From Gimesia aquarii (GTDB lineage Bacteria; Planctomycetota; Planctomycetia; Planctomycetales; Planctomycetaceae), in the NCBI RefSeq assembly GCF_007748195.1, contig NZ_CP037920.1:6043800-6107799 (forward strand): 64,000 bases of DNA, read 5' to 3'. The notes beneath the pieces were generated by a model. The model did no database searches, was not told where the DNA came from, and saw nothing but the letters and a program-made list of their open reading frames with translations. Positions 27,175 through 36,915 of the stretch are shown here, piece by piece (the stretch's first letter is position 1; each line of letters starts with the position of its first letter). A program made the position numbers and the translations under genes.

Positions 27175-27693
27175 ATGATGTCAACGCGCTGCCGATTATG
27201 TTTTCAAATCATCCCTCTGGCTTTGCTGCTCCCGTTCGGTTGTCAGCAGGCAAACAATCCTGTTCCCCTTGATATAGCGATGAAACTGCAAAAAGCAGGA
27301 AAAACCGATCAAGCCATTGCTTTGCTAGTGCTGGAAGACATCGAGAAAAACTGTCAAGCGTCATCTCTCAGAACGCTTAAAATGAGTGAGAAACAATTTA
27401 TTTCGCTGAATCGATGGAGTCGGAGTAACGCTCATGAGGAATCAGTGCTGATGCTACCATTAATCAAAAAAGCTGCCTCTCTTCAAATTGAAAACATGCA
27501 GGCAGCACAAGCAGCAGGCTTATCAGCCGAATCAAAAGAAATACAAAAGCAACTGCAACGTTTGATTCGTTTTCTACAGGACAAAAACAGACTTCTGATT
27601 TATCAACAACTGGGAATTATCATTGAAAAGAAATTGAATCAGGCTCCTGCAAACAAGGAGACAGGCAAAACAGATTCGACGGACGCTGATTAA
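27175..27693 (+). CDS. Small lipoprotein, unknown function
   Basis: A 172-residue protein with a lipoprotein signal: a hydrophobic run LALLLP followed by the lipobox FG-C at about residue 23. The mature part is helical and polar, with a TPR-like first helix pair (LDIAMKLQKAGKTDQAIALLV), but no enzyme motif. It is divergent from the paralogue pair. ATG at 27178 is an equivalent start. Two small hairpins follow the stop codon. Confidence 0.7.
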   Translation: MMSTRCRLCFQIIPLALLLPFGCQQANNPVPLDIAMKLQKAGKTDQAIALLVLEDIEKNCQASSLRTLKMSEKQFISLNRWSRSNAHEESVLMLPLIKKAASLQIENMQAAQAAGLSAESKEIQKQLQRLIRFLQDKNRLLIYQQLGIIIEKKLNQAPANKETGKTDSTDAD

Positions 27694-27736
27694 CGCCAAG
27701 ATAAGACCGGCGTTGAGACCTCATATCTTTGAGGTC
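27692..27736. terminator. Pair of small hairpins between convergent genes
   Basis: AACGCC/GGCGTT at 27692-27697 and 27709-27714, then GACCTC/GAGGTC at 27717-27722 and 27731-27736, lie between the stops of two convergent genes. Short stems without strong T runs make termination plausible but unproven. Confidence 0.35.
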
Positions 27737-27782
27737 AAGATACTTTCAAGAAATCGCCTCACATTACGACACAATTTAATCC

Positions 27783-28151
27783 TCACAAACTTCGACTTGA
27801 TTGTGATGTTTCGAAATCTGTTGCCAAATTCATACTTATTATTTTGTCTCGTGGTATCAATATTGGTGATCGTAAGCTATTGAGAAGTTTTATTTCTACC
27901 CAATCATTATAAACTTTTACCCATGCTATTGGCTTGGGCTGGGGAGTAGTTACTGACATACCTTCTTTCGTTGCTGGTACATTTTTTTTGACTGACGAAT
28001 ACCCTTCAACAGCATGTTCACTTCCTTCCCAGTAGACTGAGTAAACATGACCACTGTAAATTAATGGCTCAGAAATTTTTATGTAATAGAATGTCGCCCA
28101 TATACCACACAGGAAGATAAATAGACAAAGAACTAAAACAACGCCGCTCAA
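27783..28151 (-). CDS. Small single-pass membrane protein, unknown
   Basis: A 122-residue AT-rich gene with one N-terminal membrane helix (about residues 3-24) followed by an extracytoplasmic domain of short strands. No family recognised. The start used is TTG at 28151; an in-frame ATT at 28175, behind AGAGGAG, could also be the true start. Coding status rests on length and frame openness only. Confidence 0.5.
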   Translation of the reverse strand: MSGVVLVLCLFIFLCGIWATFYYIKISEPLIYSGHVYSVYWEGSEHAVEGYSSVKKNVPATKEGMSVTTPQPKPIAWVKVYNDWVEIKLLNSLRSPILIPRDKIISMNLATDFETSQSSRSL

Positions 28152-28260
28152 TAATCCAGTTTTTCTATTAATGAAAGCACTCCTCTTATCTCATTTTATA
28201 GAACGATCTGTTTTCTAAAAGAACGTTTAAGGGTCAGGTCTCGGTTTTTCTACTGTTCGT

Positions 28261-29691
28261 CTATTTCTGTTGATAATCTTTTCCGTTGAGGCTTCGGATA
28301 ACAGAACGCATCCATGTATCCAGCTCTTTCTGCATCCGTTCGCGTCGTTGGGTGTGTTGGGGATCTTTGGAAAGATCGGTTTTTTCCATCGGGTCGTCGG
28401 TCAGCTTGTAGAGTTCGAATCTGGTGCCGCCGATACGATGCAGCTTCCACGGCCAATCGGTCCAGGCGGCATGCCCGGTCGAGGTGTGTTCCGGAAACTG
28501 CGGGAATTCGTCGACGTCTTTGCGCATTCTAGGTGGATCATGCGGTAACGGTGCGCCGGCATGCTGCTTTTCCATGATCGCTTTCTGAATCCGGTCGCTC
28601 CAGGTTCCTTGCCCGCCCTGGATTTTGTGCCAGAATCCCATCGGCTTACTACGTTCTGCAACTGTTCCCGCAATGATGCCGCTTACATCCATTCCATCGA
28701 GCGGATGCGGCGCATATAATTCCACACCAGCCATGGCCAGGAGGGTCGGATAAATGTCACAGGTCGTCACCGGTACCGAAGTTCTGCCTATGAGCTTACG
28801 TGCCGGCCATTCGATGATCCCTGGAACGCGCAGCCCCCCTTCGTAGATGCTCCCCTTCCTCTCGCGGCCACCGGAAGTCTCCCTGACCAGCCCGCCGTTA
28901 TCACTGCAGTACCAGACAATAGTATTATCCGCGATCCCCATTTCCCTGATCGCTGCCCGAAGACGTCCGACTTGCTGATCAAGCAGTGTAATCTCGCGGT
29001 AGTACCCCGCATGCGGTTTGCCCTCGTAAAGGCTCGGGCCTTCCGGCACTTCTGCGTGCGGGTCGTGCGGAGAGGGGAACCAGACGACCGTGAATATCGG
29101 ACGATCACCATCCTTGTGTTTCTTGAGAAAGGCGAGCGTATCATCCATCAGAATGACCGAGCCCTTACCCTTGCGATGCTCGATTTTTCCCTTACGGCTC
29201 AAGTAGGGATCGTTGTCAAAAAAGTTGAGGCCGATCACCCATTCATCGAATCCCATGCCACTCGGATTGCAGGGCGAGTCGGGTTGTCCCGAACCCAGGT
29301 GTACTTTGCCGAAAATTCCGGTGACGTATCCGTTGGCTTTTAGTGTTTCGGCGATGGTCTGCTCATGCGGGCGCATGTAGCGGCCATGGTTGGTGACTTT
29401 TGTCCGTATCGGGTTGCGGCCGGTCATCACGCTGGCGCGGGTCGGAGAACAGACCGGCGCACCGGCATAGAACCGATCAAATACGAACCCGTCCTTCGCC
29501 ATGGCATCGAGTGCGGGTGTCTGCACAAACGGGTGACCATTATAACCAGTATCTCCCCAGCCCTGGTCATCAGCCATCACAAGAATGATGTTGGGCTTAC
29601 CAGAATTTTCCAGTTTTGCCGCAAAGGATATTCCGGTAGCGGACAAGCAAAATATTGCTCCCAGCGCTGCTAAAAAGTTACGTCGATTCAC
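28261..29691 (-). CDS. Secreted sulfatase with Tat leader
   Basis: A 476-residue arylsulfatase-family (S1) enzyme. The N-terminus NRRNFLAALG is a twin-arginine leader. The metal-binding ADDQGWGD, the formylglycine precursor C81-S-P-T-R with the following ASVMTGR, GKVHLGSG with Lys and His, and the SDNGG block are all present. It needs a formylglycine-generating enzyme, not encoded here. It hydrolyses sulfate esters, probably on a polysaccharide. It is the first gene of a block of sulfatases and hydrolases on this strand. Confidence 0.9.
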   Translation of the reverse strand: MNRRNFLAALGAIFCLSATGISFAAKLENSGKPNIILVMADDQGWGDTGYNGHPFVQTPALDAMAKDGFVFDRFYAGAPVCSPTRASVMTGRNPIRTKVTNHGRYMRPHEQTIAETLKANGYVTGIFGKVHLGSGQPDSPCNPSGMGFDEWVIGLNFFDNDPYLSRKGKIEHRKGKGSVILMDDTLAFLKKHKDGDRPIFTVVWFPSPHDPHAEVPEGPSLYEGKPHAGYYREITLLDQQVGRLRAAIREMGIADNTIVWYCSDNGGLVRETSGGRERKGSIYEGGLRVPGIIEWPARKLIGRTSVPVTTCDIYPTLLAMAGVELYAPHPLDGMDVSGIIAGTVAERSKPMGFWHKIQGGQGTWSDRIQKAIMEKQHAGAPLPHDPPRMRKDVDEFPQFPEHTSTGHAAWTDWPWKLHRIGGTRFELYKLTDDPMEKTDLSKDPQHTQRRERMQKELDTWMRSVIRSLNGKDYQQK

Positions 29692-29819
29692 AATAACCTA
29701 CTCTTTTCTGTTTTGTAGCCGAACTATTGATAGAGTTGTTTCCTGTATTTCAATAGCAAGACCGATCCTCATTTCCACAACAGGATAGCAATCACGATAT
29801 TAAAGGCGACACCTTTTTA

Positions 29820-31310
29820 TTAATCAAACGTCAAACTCACACGATCTAGCATCGGCTTCGACTTGTTCGCGGTGGTGTCGGTCATTCGTAGTTCGAATCC
29901 GAAACCGGTACCGGCGGGTAAGTCTTTCAAATTGAGCTTGGCGGGCGTTTTTTTGACATGTTTCGACAAACCCGGAGTGTAATCGTAGGTTTCTTTTACT
30001 TCGGTCCAGTCGGTCCACTTGTCGAGCTTGCCGTCGTTATCCGTATCAACTCCTACGCGGACTTCGACCTTTTCAACCCACGGACCGGTGCTAACGTAAT
30101 CGGTCTTCTGTTGCGTGAATAAATAGAAACGACCTTCTGCAAATCCGATGTCGGGGTCGGGGTGGCCGTTCCCGATCTTATCGCACCAGGTGAAAGGCCC
30201 ATCGATACTGGGACTGGTAAACCAGCCTACGCTCATGTGGCCGCCGCCCGCAGGATCGTAGTCGCCGAACAGGTAATATTGTGAGCCGACACAGATCGCC
30301 GCCCAGTCACCGTATGCTTCCTGCTCTGGTTCATGGACATTGTATTTGCCGATGTTCGTCTTCCAGTCCGGATGTTGTAACCAATGCGGGTGTTTGTATT
30401 CGGCAACCTTGCCGGTATCTTTGGTGCGATTGTCGACAGGGGGCGCAAGGAACTTCCAATCTTTGACACCATCTTCACTGACCGCGTGCGCGGCGAGCGG
30501 TGAGTCCCAGGACCGCTTGCTGGCATTGATCGGACTCCAGTCTTCGAGAATCACATGGAACCGCCCTTCTTTGTCACGGATGAATCCGGCGTCAGAGCCG
30601 TGCGACGGATCTTTGACTGCCAGACCCATATTCTTGCCAGGCTTGCCATCGGTCAGATCTTCGTCGATATAGACATGCGGGTCCTGGTCGTTGGGGTAGT
30701 CGTAATAAATATAGACCTTACCGTCTTTGTACTCGGCGCTGGTCACCCAGCGAGAAAAGCCTTCGGTGACCGGGCCGTGATGAACCCAGTTAACCATATC
30801 GCGACTTTGCCATGCATGATATCCGCCGAGTCCTTTTTCCAATCCGCCCGGCGCATCATATTGATTTGGCCAGGGTGTCGTTTGCAGTTTGATATCGAAA
30901 CCGTCGAGTGTCGCAGGCTTCGGTTGGAATTTCTTCTTTCGTTTGCTGCCGCCATAGCGTCCAAACACCCAATAGTTCTTCGGCCCGATCGTCAGAAAGA
31001 CCGGCGCGTCCTGCAGATTCGCCGGACCAAGATTGGCAATCGGTTCCCAGTTCTGCCAGAGGGGTGACTGATCAATGACAATTGACTGAGCCTGACGCTT
31101 CTTGTCAAAGCGTTTGATTTTGCTGGTGAAAGTGGCAACCTTATTAGTCGGGATCGCTGTACCCTCTTTGATTTCCAGCTTGGATTGCTTCGCCGTAGCA
31201 GCCTTCCAATCATCTTGAGAATCGATCACCCAGTCATCCGCTGCAAACGCTGAGACCGCGACGGCTGTGAACAGAGTATTTAGTAACAGGAATGTATTGA
31301 TGTTTTTCAT
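29820..31310 (-). CDS. Secreted beta-propeller protein, GH43-like glycoside hydrolase candidate
   Basis: A 496-residue protein with a signal peptide (ending FAA-D). The body has repeated W/Y-rich strands typical of five-bladed propeller glycosidases: NYWVFGRYGG, GYHAWQSRDMVNWVHHGPV, GKVYIYYDYPNDQDPH, SDAGFIRDKEGRFHVILEDW, QYYLFGDYDPAGGGH. Acidic residues recur at blade positions (D/E in DAGF, HVILEDW, EQEAYGDW), but I cannot assign the catalytic pair. Its place between two sulfatases makes a sulfated-glycan-cleaving role likely. The ATG at 31310 is preferred over 31319. Confidence 0.65.
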   Translation of the reverse strand: MKNINTFLLLNTLFTAVAVSAFAADDWVIDSQDDWKAATAKQSKLEIKEGTAIPTNKVATFTSKIKRFDKKRQAQSIVIDQSPLWQNWEPIANLGPANLQDAPVFLTIGPKNYWVFGRYGGSKRKKKFQPKPATLDGFDIKLQTTPWPNQYDAPGGLEKGLGGYHAWQSRDMVNWVHHGPVTEGFSRWVTSAEYKDGKVYIYYDYPNDQDPHVYIDEDLTDGKPGKNMGLAVKDPSHGSDAGFIRDKEGRFHVILEDWSPINASKRSWDSPLAAHAVSEDGVKDWKFLAPPVDNRTKDTGKVAEYKHPHWLQHPDWKTNIGKYNVHEPEQEAYGDWAAICVGSQYYLFGDYDPAGGGHMSVGWFTSPSIDGPFTWCDKIGNGHPDPDIGFAEGRFYLFTQQKTDYVSTGPWVEKVEVRVGVDTDNDGKLDKWTDWTEVKETYDYTPGLSKHVKKTPAKLNLKDLPAGTGFGFELRMTDTTANKSKPMLDRVSLTFD

Positions 31311-31346
31311 ATGTATCATTTCCAGATTGTGTCCTGTGTCTCAGGC

Positions 31347-32894
31347 TTAGTCTTGCTGAGGTAATTTAACGCCCGCCGGCAGGAACTGCACATCGCGGTC
31401 GTTCTGTAATTGTGGACCTGAGGTACAACGCCCGTTGCGAATCTGCTCCTCCAGAAGGACCAGCAAGGCTTTGACTTTTTCAGGTTCGTCGTCGATTAAG
31501 TTTCTCGTCTCGGCAGGGTCAGTGGCGAGGTTAAATAGCTGCATCGGCGGTAATCCTTTTTTCTTCGCTTCACCTTCCCGCGGTGCACTCCAACCACCAC
31601 TGCCTCGGCACAGGCAGAGCTTCCATTCCCCTTGACGAATGGCAAAGGAACCGCCAATGGAGTGACTGATCAATGTATCTCGCCCCGAGGTCGACTTGCC
31701 TTCAAAGACGGGAGTCAGATTGAAACCATCTTCACCACCACGAGCCTGTTTCTTCTGACCGGTGATCGCCGCGAGTGTGGCATACACATCGGTCAAACAG
31801 ACCAGGGCGCTGGTCTGACGCCCTTCCTCGATTTTCCCAGGCCAACGTACGATGAACGGAACTCGGTGCCCCCCCTCGTAGATGTCCGCCTTATGACCAC
31901 GGAACTTACCACTGGGATGGTGCCCTTTATCTTTCAGAAGTGGAAAGTTAGCCTGTGGAGAACACCCGTTATCACTGGTAAAAATGACCAACGTGTTCTC
32001 ATCTAAACCCGCCTCTTTCACTGCTGCCAGCAACCGTCCCATCTCATAGTCCACCTGCATTACAAAATCCGCGTACGGATTCAGGCCACTGGCATCTTTG
32101 AAGGGAGCAATGGGAACGATCGGCGTATGTGGCGCGGGTAATGGAAGATACAGGAAGAACGGCTTACCGGCCTTCGCTGACTCGGCTCTGGTTTTCACAT
32201 GGTCGATCGACTTGGCAAACAGATGCGGCAGCACTTCCGGGATCTTGAAGTCCGAGCCGATCGGTCCTTTTCGATACCACCCATACTGATCCTCTTTTGA
32301 AGTGACACCTTCGATGCGATCAGGCTGGGCGGTAACCTTGCCAGTTTCAACCCAGACATAGGGTGGCATATCTAATGATCCGCAATGTCCGTAGTACCGG
32401 TCAAAACCATTAATGTCCGGGCCGTTCGTTACCGGCTTTGTAAAGTCGATCGTTTTGCCGTTCTTGTGCCAGTCCCAGCCCAGATGCCATTTACCAATCA
32501 TCGCAGTATGGTAGCCTGCGTTGCGCATCAAATGGCCGAGCGTAGGACGATCTTTGGGAATCAAGTGCGAACTCGTACCGCTGAGAACACCTCGGGCGAG
32601 TCGCGATCTCCAGTTATAGCGTCCGGTAAGCAGTCCGTAGCGGGTGGGCGTACAGACGGAACTCGGCGTGTGTGCATCCAAAAAGGTGAGTCCCTCATTG
32701 GCCATATTCTGAAGGTGCGGAGTCTTGATTTTGCAATTCGGATTTGTTGGTGAAATATCGCCAATGCCTAAATCATCTGCCATCACGACAATCACGTTCG
32801 GTGGGGCTGCAACGCCAATTTCGACATTTAATCCAATCAGCACTGCGGCTACGAAAATCGACAAGACTGACTTCCAAAATCTATGCTGATTCAT
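31347..32894 (-). CDS. Secreted sulfatase
   Basis: A 515-residue S1-family sulfatase. A signal-peptide-like hydrophobic segment spans residues 9-29. Motifs: VMADDLGIGD, formylglycine precursor C81-T-P-T-R with YGLLTGRYNWRSR, GKWHLGWDWHKNG, APHTPI and SDNGCSP. The open frame continues to 32954, but the ATG at 32894 places the signal peptide correctly. It resembles arylsulfatases of the AslA type. It faces away from the third sulfatase with about 214 bases between starts. Confidence 0.9.
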   Translation of the reverse strand: MNQHRFWKSVLSIFVAAVLIGLNVEIGVAAPPNVIVVMADDLGIGDISPTNPNCKIKTPHLQNMANEGLTFLDAHTPSSVCTPTRYGLLTGRYNWRSRLARGVLSGTSSHLIPKDRPTLGHLMRNAGYHTAMIGKWHLGWDWHKNGKTIDFTKPVTNGPDINGFDRYYGHCGSLDMPPYVWVETGKVTAQPDRIEGVTSKEDQYGWYRKGPIGSDFKIPEVLPHLFAKSIDHVKTRAESAKAGKPFFLYLPLPAPHTPIVPIAPFKDASGLNPYADFVMQVDYEMGRLLAAVKEAGLDENTLVIFTSDNGCSPQANFPLLKDKGHHPSGKFRGHKADIYEGGHRVPFIVRWPGKIEEGRQTSALVCLTDVYATLAAITGQKKQARGGEDGFNLTPVFEGKSTSGRDTLISHSIGGSFAIRQGEWKLCLCRGSGGWSAPREGEAKKKGLPPMQLFNLATDPAETRNLIDDEPEKVKALLVLLEEQIRNGRCTSGPQLQNDRDVQFLPAGVKLPQQD

Positions 32895-33108
32895 TTGATG
32901 TTTCCTGCAAAATTGTATATCCGGGACAACCACGAAATACTGAAGAGAAAGCAATTCGTAGGCAGTATTCAGATTAGCCTACCGAGTGACGGATTACAAC
33001 ATGCGTCTCTCTGTCTGGTTAGAGTTCGTTGCGATGGTATACGATCCGAGCTAGAATCAGACTACACATCTCAACAAATGGCTTCAATAATGCAAAGAGG
33101 ATTCTGCC

Positions 33109-34542
33109 ATGCTTCGCGCTCTTCTGTCACTGACCGCCACCTTGTTACTGGTACAGCCTGCTAGTTCCGCGGAGCTCAAACAACCGAATATTTTATTCAT
33201 CATGGTCGATGATCTGGGCAAGGAATGGATCAGCTGCTACGGCGCAGAGGGCATCAAGACACCCGCGATCGACAAGCTCGCGGCGACCGGGATGAAATTC
33301 AACAATGCGTGGTGTATGCCTCAATGCACGCCTACCCGCGTGACTCTGCTGACCGGGCAGTACCCATTCCGGCATGGCTGGACGAACCACTGGGATGTGC
33401 CCCGCTGGGGAGCGGGCGGACATTTCGACCCGAAACGAAACACGACTTACGCTAATGTGCTTCGCAAAGCCGGTTACAAAACCTGTGCCGCGGGGAAGTG
33501 GCAAATCGACGACTTCCGCGTTGAGCTAAATGCGATGCAGGAAGCCGGTTTTGATGAGTGGTGCATGTGGACCGGATACGAAGCACACAATCCACCCAGT
33601 GCGAATCGTTATTGGGACGCATACATCAACATCAAAGGGAAAGGCAGCCAAGCCTACACCGGTGAGTTCGGTCCCGATATCTACTGCAACTACCTCGTTG
33701 ACTTCATCCGCAGGAATAAGGACCAACCGATGTTGTTGTATTATCCAATGGTACTGACACACGGCCCTTTGACAACAACCCCTGACAACAAAGACGAAAC
33801 CAATAAACGACGTCTATTTGCGGGCATGGTACGCTACACCGACAAACTCGTCGGCAGACTGGTCGCGGCACTCGACGAAGCCGGCATCCGCGACAACACA
33901 ATCATTGTCTTTACCACAGACAACGGCACCGGCGGCCAGAGTAATAAACGCATGGGCCATATCGTGCGGGGTGGAAAGGCGAAAATGACCGAGCAGAACG
34001 GCACCGCCATGCCATTCATTGTCAACTGCCCGGGCACGGTGCCTGCAGGTGTGGAGACCGACGCACTGGTCGATTTCACCGACATACTCCCCACATTCGC
34101 GGAGCTGGGAGGCGGCAAATTACCGACAGGTCGCGAGGTAGACGGAACGTCGTTCGCACCATTGATCCTCGGTAACACCAAAGAGGGACCACGAAAGTGG
34201 ATCATGTCCATGGGCGGCGGGCCCGCTACATTGCGCGACGGTCGCGTGGTGCCCAAACTGGCGTATGACGACCGTGTGATCCGCGACAAACGATTCAAAT
34301 TGTGGATCGACACGAATCGCAAACCGATCAAACTCTTTGATCTCCAAACAGATCCATGGGAAAAACAAAACCTGATCGACTCGAAAGAGCCAGAAGCCAG
34401 CGCGGCGTTGGAACGACTGAGCGCGATCGCGGCTAGTTTTCCTGCAAAAGACGGGGCTCCCGTATACGACAAAAACCCACCGCAAAAGTGGGACAAGAAG
34501 CCAGGTAGTTCAGGAAAACGCAAAAGAAAAAAGAAACCATAG
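33109..34542 (+). CDS. Secreted sulfatase-family protein with GKWQ in place of GKWH
   Basis: A 477-residue S1-family protein with signal peptide ending SSA-E. It has MVDDLGKEW, formylglycine precursor C73-T-P-T-R, HGPLTTTPD and TTDNGTGG. The conserved Lys-x-His that normally contacts the sulfate appears as K130-W-Q132 in GKWQIDD, so one active-site His is Gln. I recall this GKWQIDD variant from other planctomycete members, so it is probably a subfamily trait. The C-terminus is a Lys-rich tail. Substrate likely differs from the other two sulfatases. Confidence 0.85.
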   Translation: MLRALLSLTATLLLVQPASSAELKQPNILFIMVDDLGKEWISCYGAEGIKTPAIDKLAATGMKFNNAWCMPQCTPTRVTLLTGQYPFRHGWTNHWDVPRWGAGGHFDPKRNTTYANVLRKAGYKTCAAGKWQIDDFRVELNAMQEAGFDEWCMWTGYEAHNPPSANRYWDAYINIKGKGSQAYTGEFGPDIYCNYLVDFIRRNKDQPMLLYYPMVLTHGPLTTTPDNKDETNKRRLFAGMVRYTDKLVGRLVAALDEAGIRDNTIIVFTTDNGTGGQSNKRMGHIVRGGKAKMTEQNGTAMPFIVNCPGTVPAGVETDALVDFTDILPTFAELGGGKLPTGREVDGTSFAPLILGNTKEGPRKWIMSMGGGPATLRDGRVVPKLAYDDRVIRDKRFKLWIDTNRKPIKLFDLQTDPWEKQNLIDSKEPEASAALERLSAIAASFPAKDGAPVYDKNPPQKWDKKPGSSGKRKRKKKP

Positions 34543-34650
34543 GTTTCTCTCTTTTTGAACGCCGCTCCTTGGTCTGGCCCGCACAATAAAAAACATTAAG
34601 AATGCGGGAAATGTTTGGAATCTGAAAGATCGTCTCTCTATAATCGGTTT

Positions 34651-35685
34651 ATGTCAAATCGAAGAAACTTCATGAAAAACGTAGCGGGGCTGGGAGCTTC
34701 GCTGTCACTGTTCACAACTCTGCCGGGACGTGCGAAAGAGAAACGCGCACCTCGCCGACCTTTGATGCTCTGCAGCCGCGGGGAAGAGTGGGCTGAAAAA
34801 GTACTCCGCCCCGGCTGGAACGCATTGGAAGCGGGCGGCGATATTCTCGATGCGGTGGAGAAATCCGCGCAGGTGACCGAGCTGGACCCGGAAGACCAGT
34901 CCGTGGGATACGGAGGGTTGCCAAATGAAAACGGAGTCGTGCAGCTAGACGCTTCCTTCATGGATGGCAGGACGCACAATTGCGGATCAGTGGGCGCGCT
35001 GGAGAACATTAAAACGCCGTCGTCCGTGGCTCGACTCGTCATGGAACGTACCGATCATATTCATCTTGTTGGAGAAGGGGCCCGAGAGTTTGCCAGGGCA
35101 CACGGATTTAAGGAGGAGAACCTCCTCACAGACAAATCCAGAAAGATGTGGCTTCGCTGGAAGGAAAACCTGAGTGACAAAGACGACCGGTTCCCCCCCA
35201 AAGACGGAGATTACAAACTGGACAAGCGGCCGACTGGTACTATTAATATTCTGGCGTTGGATGCCAAAGGCGATCTCGCAGGATGCACGACCACCTCGGG
35301 GTTGTTCGGGAAGCTTCCCGGTCGAATTGGCGATTCTCCCATCATCGGCGCGGGGCTCTACGTCGACAACGAAGTCGGTGCGGCGGGCGCAACTGGACGG
35401 GGTGAAGAAATCTTGCGCACCTGTGGCAGTTTTTTCGTGGTGGAACAGATGCGTGCGGGTAAGAGTCCCCGCGAGGCTTGCGAGGCACTGTGCCAACGGA
35501 TCGTAAAAATCAACGGAGGTGCGGACAAAGTCGACTTCAACGACAAAATTGTCGCCATCAATAAAGCAGGAGAAGCCGGCTGTGCGGCAATCCGCGCTCG
35601 AAAAGACAAGCCACCCAAGGCAGCCATCATTACGACCGCGGGAGTGCAAATCATCGAAGGCTCCTATCTGATCGAGATCAAATAA
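34651..35685 (+). CDS. Glycosylasparaginase (N4-(beta-N-acetylglucosaminyl)-L-asparaginase), Tat-exported
   Basis: A 344-residue Ntn-hydrolase with leader SNRRNFMKNVAG (twin Arg). The block GTINILALD contains the processing and catalytic Thr197 expected after autocleavage, followed by GCTTTSG, LPGRIGDSPIIGAG and GAAGATGRGEE, all typical of glycosylasparaginases. The enzyme cleaves the GlcNAc-Asn bond of N-glycans or trims asparagine. The start at 34651 is preferred to 34615. It lies 108 bases behind the third sulfatase, pointing to a shared role in breakdown of glycoprotein or glycan material. Confidence 0.9.
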   Translation: MSNRRNFMKNVAGLGASLSLFTTLPGRAKEKRAPRRPLMLCSRGEEWAEKVLRPGWNALEAGGDILDAVEKSAQVTELDPEDQSVGYGGLPNENGVVQLDASFMDGRTHNCGSVGALENIKTPSSVARLVMERTDHIHLVGEGAREFARAHGFKEENLLTDKSRKMWLRWKENLSDKDDRFPPKDGDYKLDKRPTGTINILALDAKGDLAGCTTTSGLFGKLPGRIGDSPIIGAGLYVDNEVGAAGATGRGEEILRTCGSFFVVEQMRAGKSPREACEALCQRIVKINGGADKVDFNDKIVAINKAGEAGCAAIRARKDKPPKAAIITTAGVQIIEGSYLIEIK

Positions 35686-35750
35686 TTTCTGGAGACGCGA
35701 CTTTTTTGTGAACTGTTCTTTAAACATAATCTCTGTTGGGAAACTCCACA

Positions 35751-36863
35751 ATGATCAGATACTGCCAGGTTATCATCGCCTTTACCATTGCCTGTTTCAG
35801 TCTTTCTGGATACGTACAAGCAGAAGGCTATCTGACGTCGATCGGCAAAGGCGATCATCAGATTCCTGTTGTTGTGGTGAAAGGCACACCTTATGAAATG
35901 GGCAAGAAACAGGGAGAGCTGATCAAACAGGACGCATCGCAAATGATTCACTCTCTAATGAAAAAAGTGCAAACCGCGGCTCCAGACCGTTGCTCCAATG
36001 CGCATCTGGATGCGGCCTGGAAATCGATCGCACCACATACAGATCCCCGTTTTAAAGAGGAGTTGAACGGTTTTGCCGAAGGGACGGGCATGTCGTTGAA
36101 AACGCTGCAACGGGCGCATGCGATGCCTGTGGTGATGGACTATTCCTGCAGCAGTATCGCGGCCTGGGGTGCCGCTACAAAGAATGGACATCTCTATCAA
36201 ACAAGAAACCTGGACTGGACGATGAGTTTAGGTGTGCAAGACTATCCTTGCATTTGCGTCTACATTCCCAAGGAGGGCGTTCCACACGTGAATGTCACCT
36301 TCGCAGGATTCATCGGCGCGAACACCGGTATGAACGCGAAGGGAATTGTCCTTTCGGAGATGGGAGATTCTCCTGGTAAAGATTATCCGTTCGATATGAA
36401 TGGCGTGCATTTCACGACTCTCTTTCGGCACGTCATGTACGACGCCAATAGCCTGGAACAGGCGATCGACATTTTTAAAAATGCGAAACGGATGAAAAAG
36501 TATCACTATGTCGTGGGAGACGGTGCCAATCTGCGTGCCGTGAAGATGCTGGCCCACGCTCCCAATCTCGTAATCTGGAGCGATAATGATCCCAAAGACG
36601 AGCTGGCGCCTCAAGTCATGAAAAACCTGGTCTACCAGGACGAAGGCCGCGGCGCGTTTCAGCCACTGCAAAAAGTGTATGGCAAAATCGGCGCTCCGGA
36701 AATGATTGACATCGCCTGCCAGATTCCCATTAAAGGCGGAAACGTTCTCGACGTGGTTTATGATGCGACAGCGCTGGAACTCTGGGTCTCTTACGCCAAA
36801 AAGCAGAAGGAAGCCTATCAACGCCCCTTCGTGCACTTCAAACTGAAAGACTATCTTAAATAA
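35751..36863 (+). CDS. C45-family Ntn hydrolase/acyltransferase-like protein
   Basis: A 370-residue protein with a signal peptide (ending VQA-E) and the pattern of the C45 (acyl-CoA:isopenicillin N acyltransferase-like) and related C59 families: GTPYEMGKKQGEL, a nucleophile candidate Cys133 in SCSSIAAWG, ATKNGHLYQTRNLDW, and AGFIGANTGMNAKGIVLSE. These enzymes cleave or transfer amide bonds after self-processing at Cys. The ATG at 35751 is preferred to the TTG at 35736. It follows the glycosylasparaginase, so the two Ntn hydrolases may act on the same peptide or glycopeptide substrates. Confidence 0.8.
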   Translation: MIRYCQVIIAFTIACFSLSGYVQAEGYLTSIGKGDHQIPVVVVKGTPYEMGKKQGELIKQDASQMIHSLMKKVQTAAPDRCSNAHLDAAWKSIAPHTDPRFKEELNGFAEGTGMSLKTLQRAHAMPVVMDYSCSSIAAWGAATKNGHLYQTRNLDWTMSLGVQDYPCICVYIPKEGVPHVNVTFAGFIGANTGMNAKGIVLSEMGDSPGKDYPFDMNGVHFTTLFRHVMYDANSLEQAIDIFKNAKRMKKYHYVVGDGANLRAVKMLAHAPNLVIWSDNDPKDELAPQVMKNLVYQDEGRGAFQPLQKVYGKIGAPEMIDIACQIPIKGGNVLDVVYDATALELWVSYAKKQKEAYQRPFVHFKLKDYLK

Positions 36864-36915
36864 GCATTGCTCACGAGGAATACAGGTCGCTGGAACAAAA
36901 CCAGCGCGCTTTGAT

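Noticed and set aside
28400..28430. GTTCGAATC-like string as a tRNA T-loop
   Set aside because: It lies inside the sulfatase coding sequence and no cloverleaf can be formed around it.
33834..34586. 250-codon minus-strand frame inside the third sulfatase
   Set aside because: Shadow frame; the sulfatase motifs lie on the plus strand.
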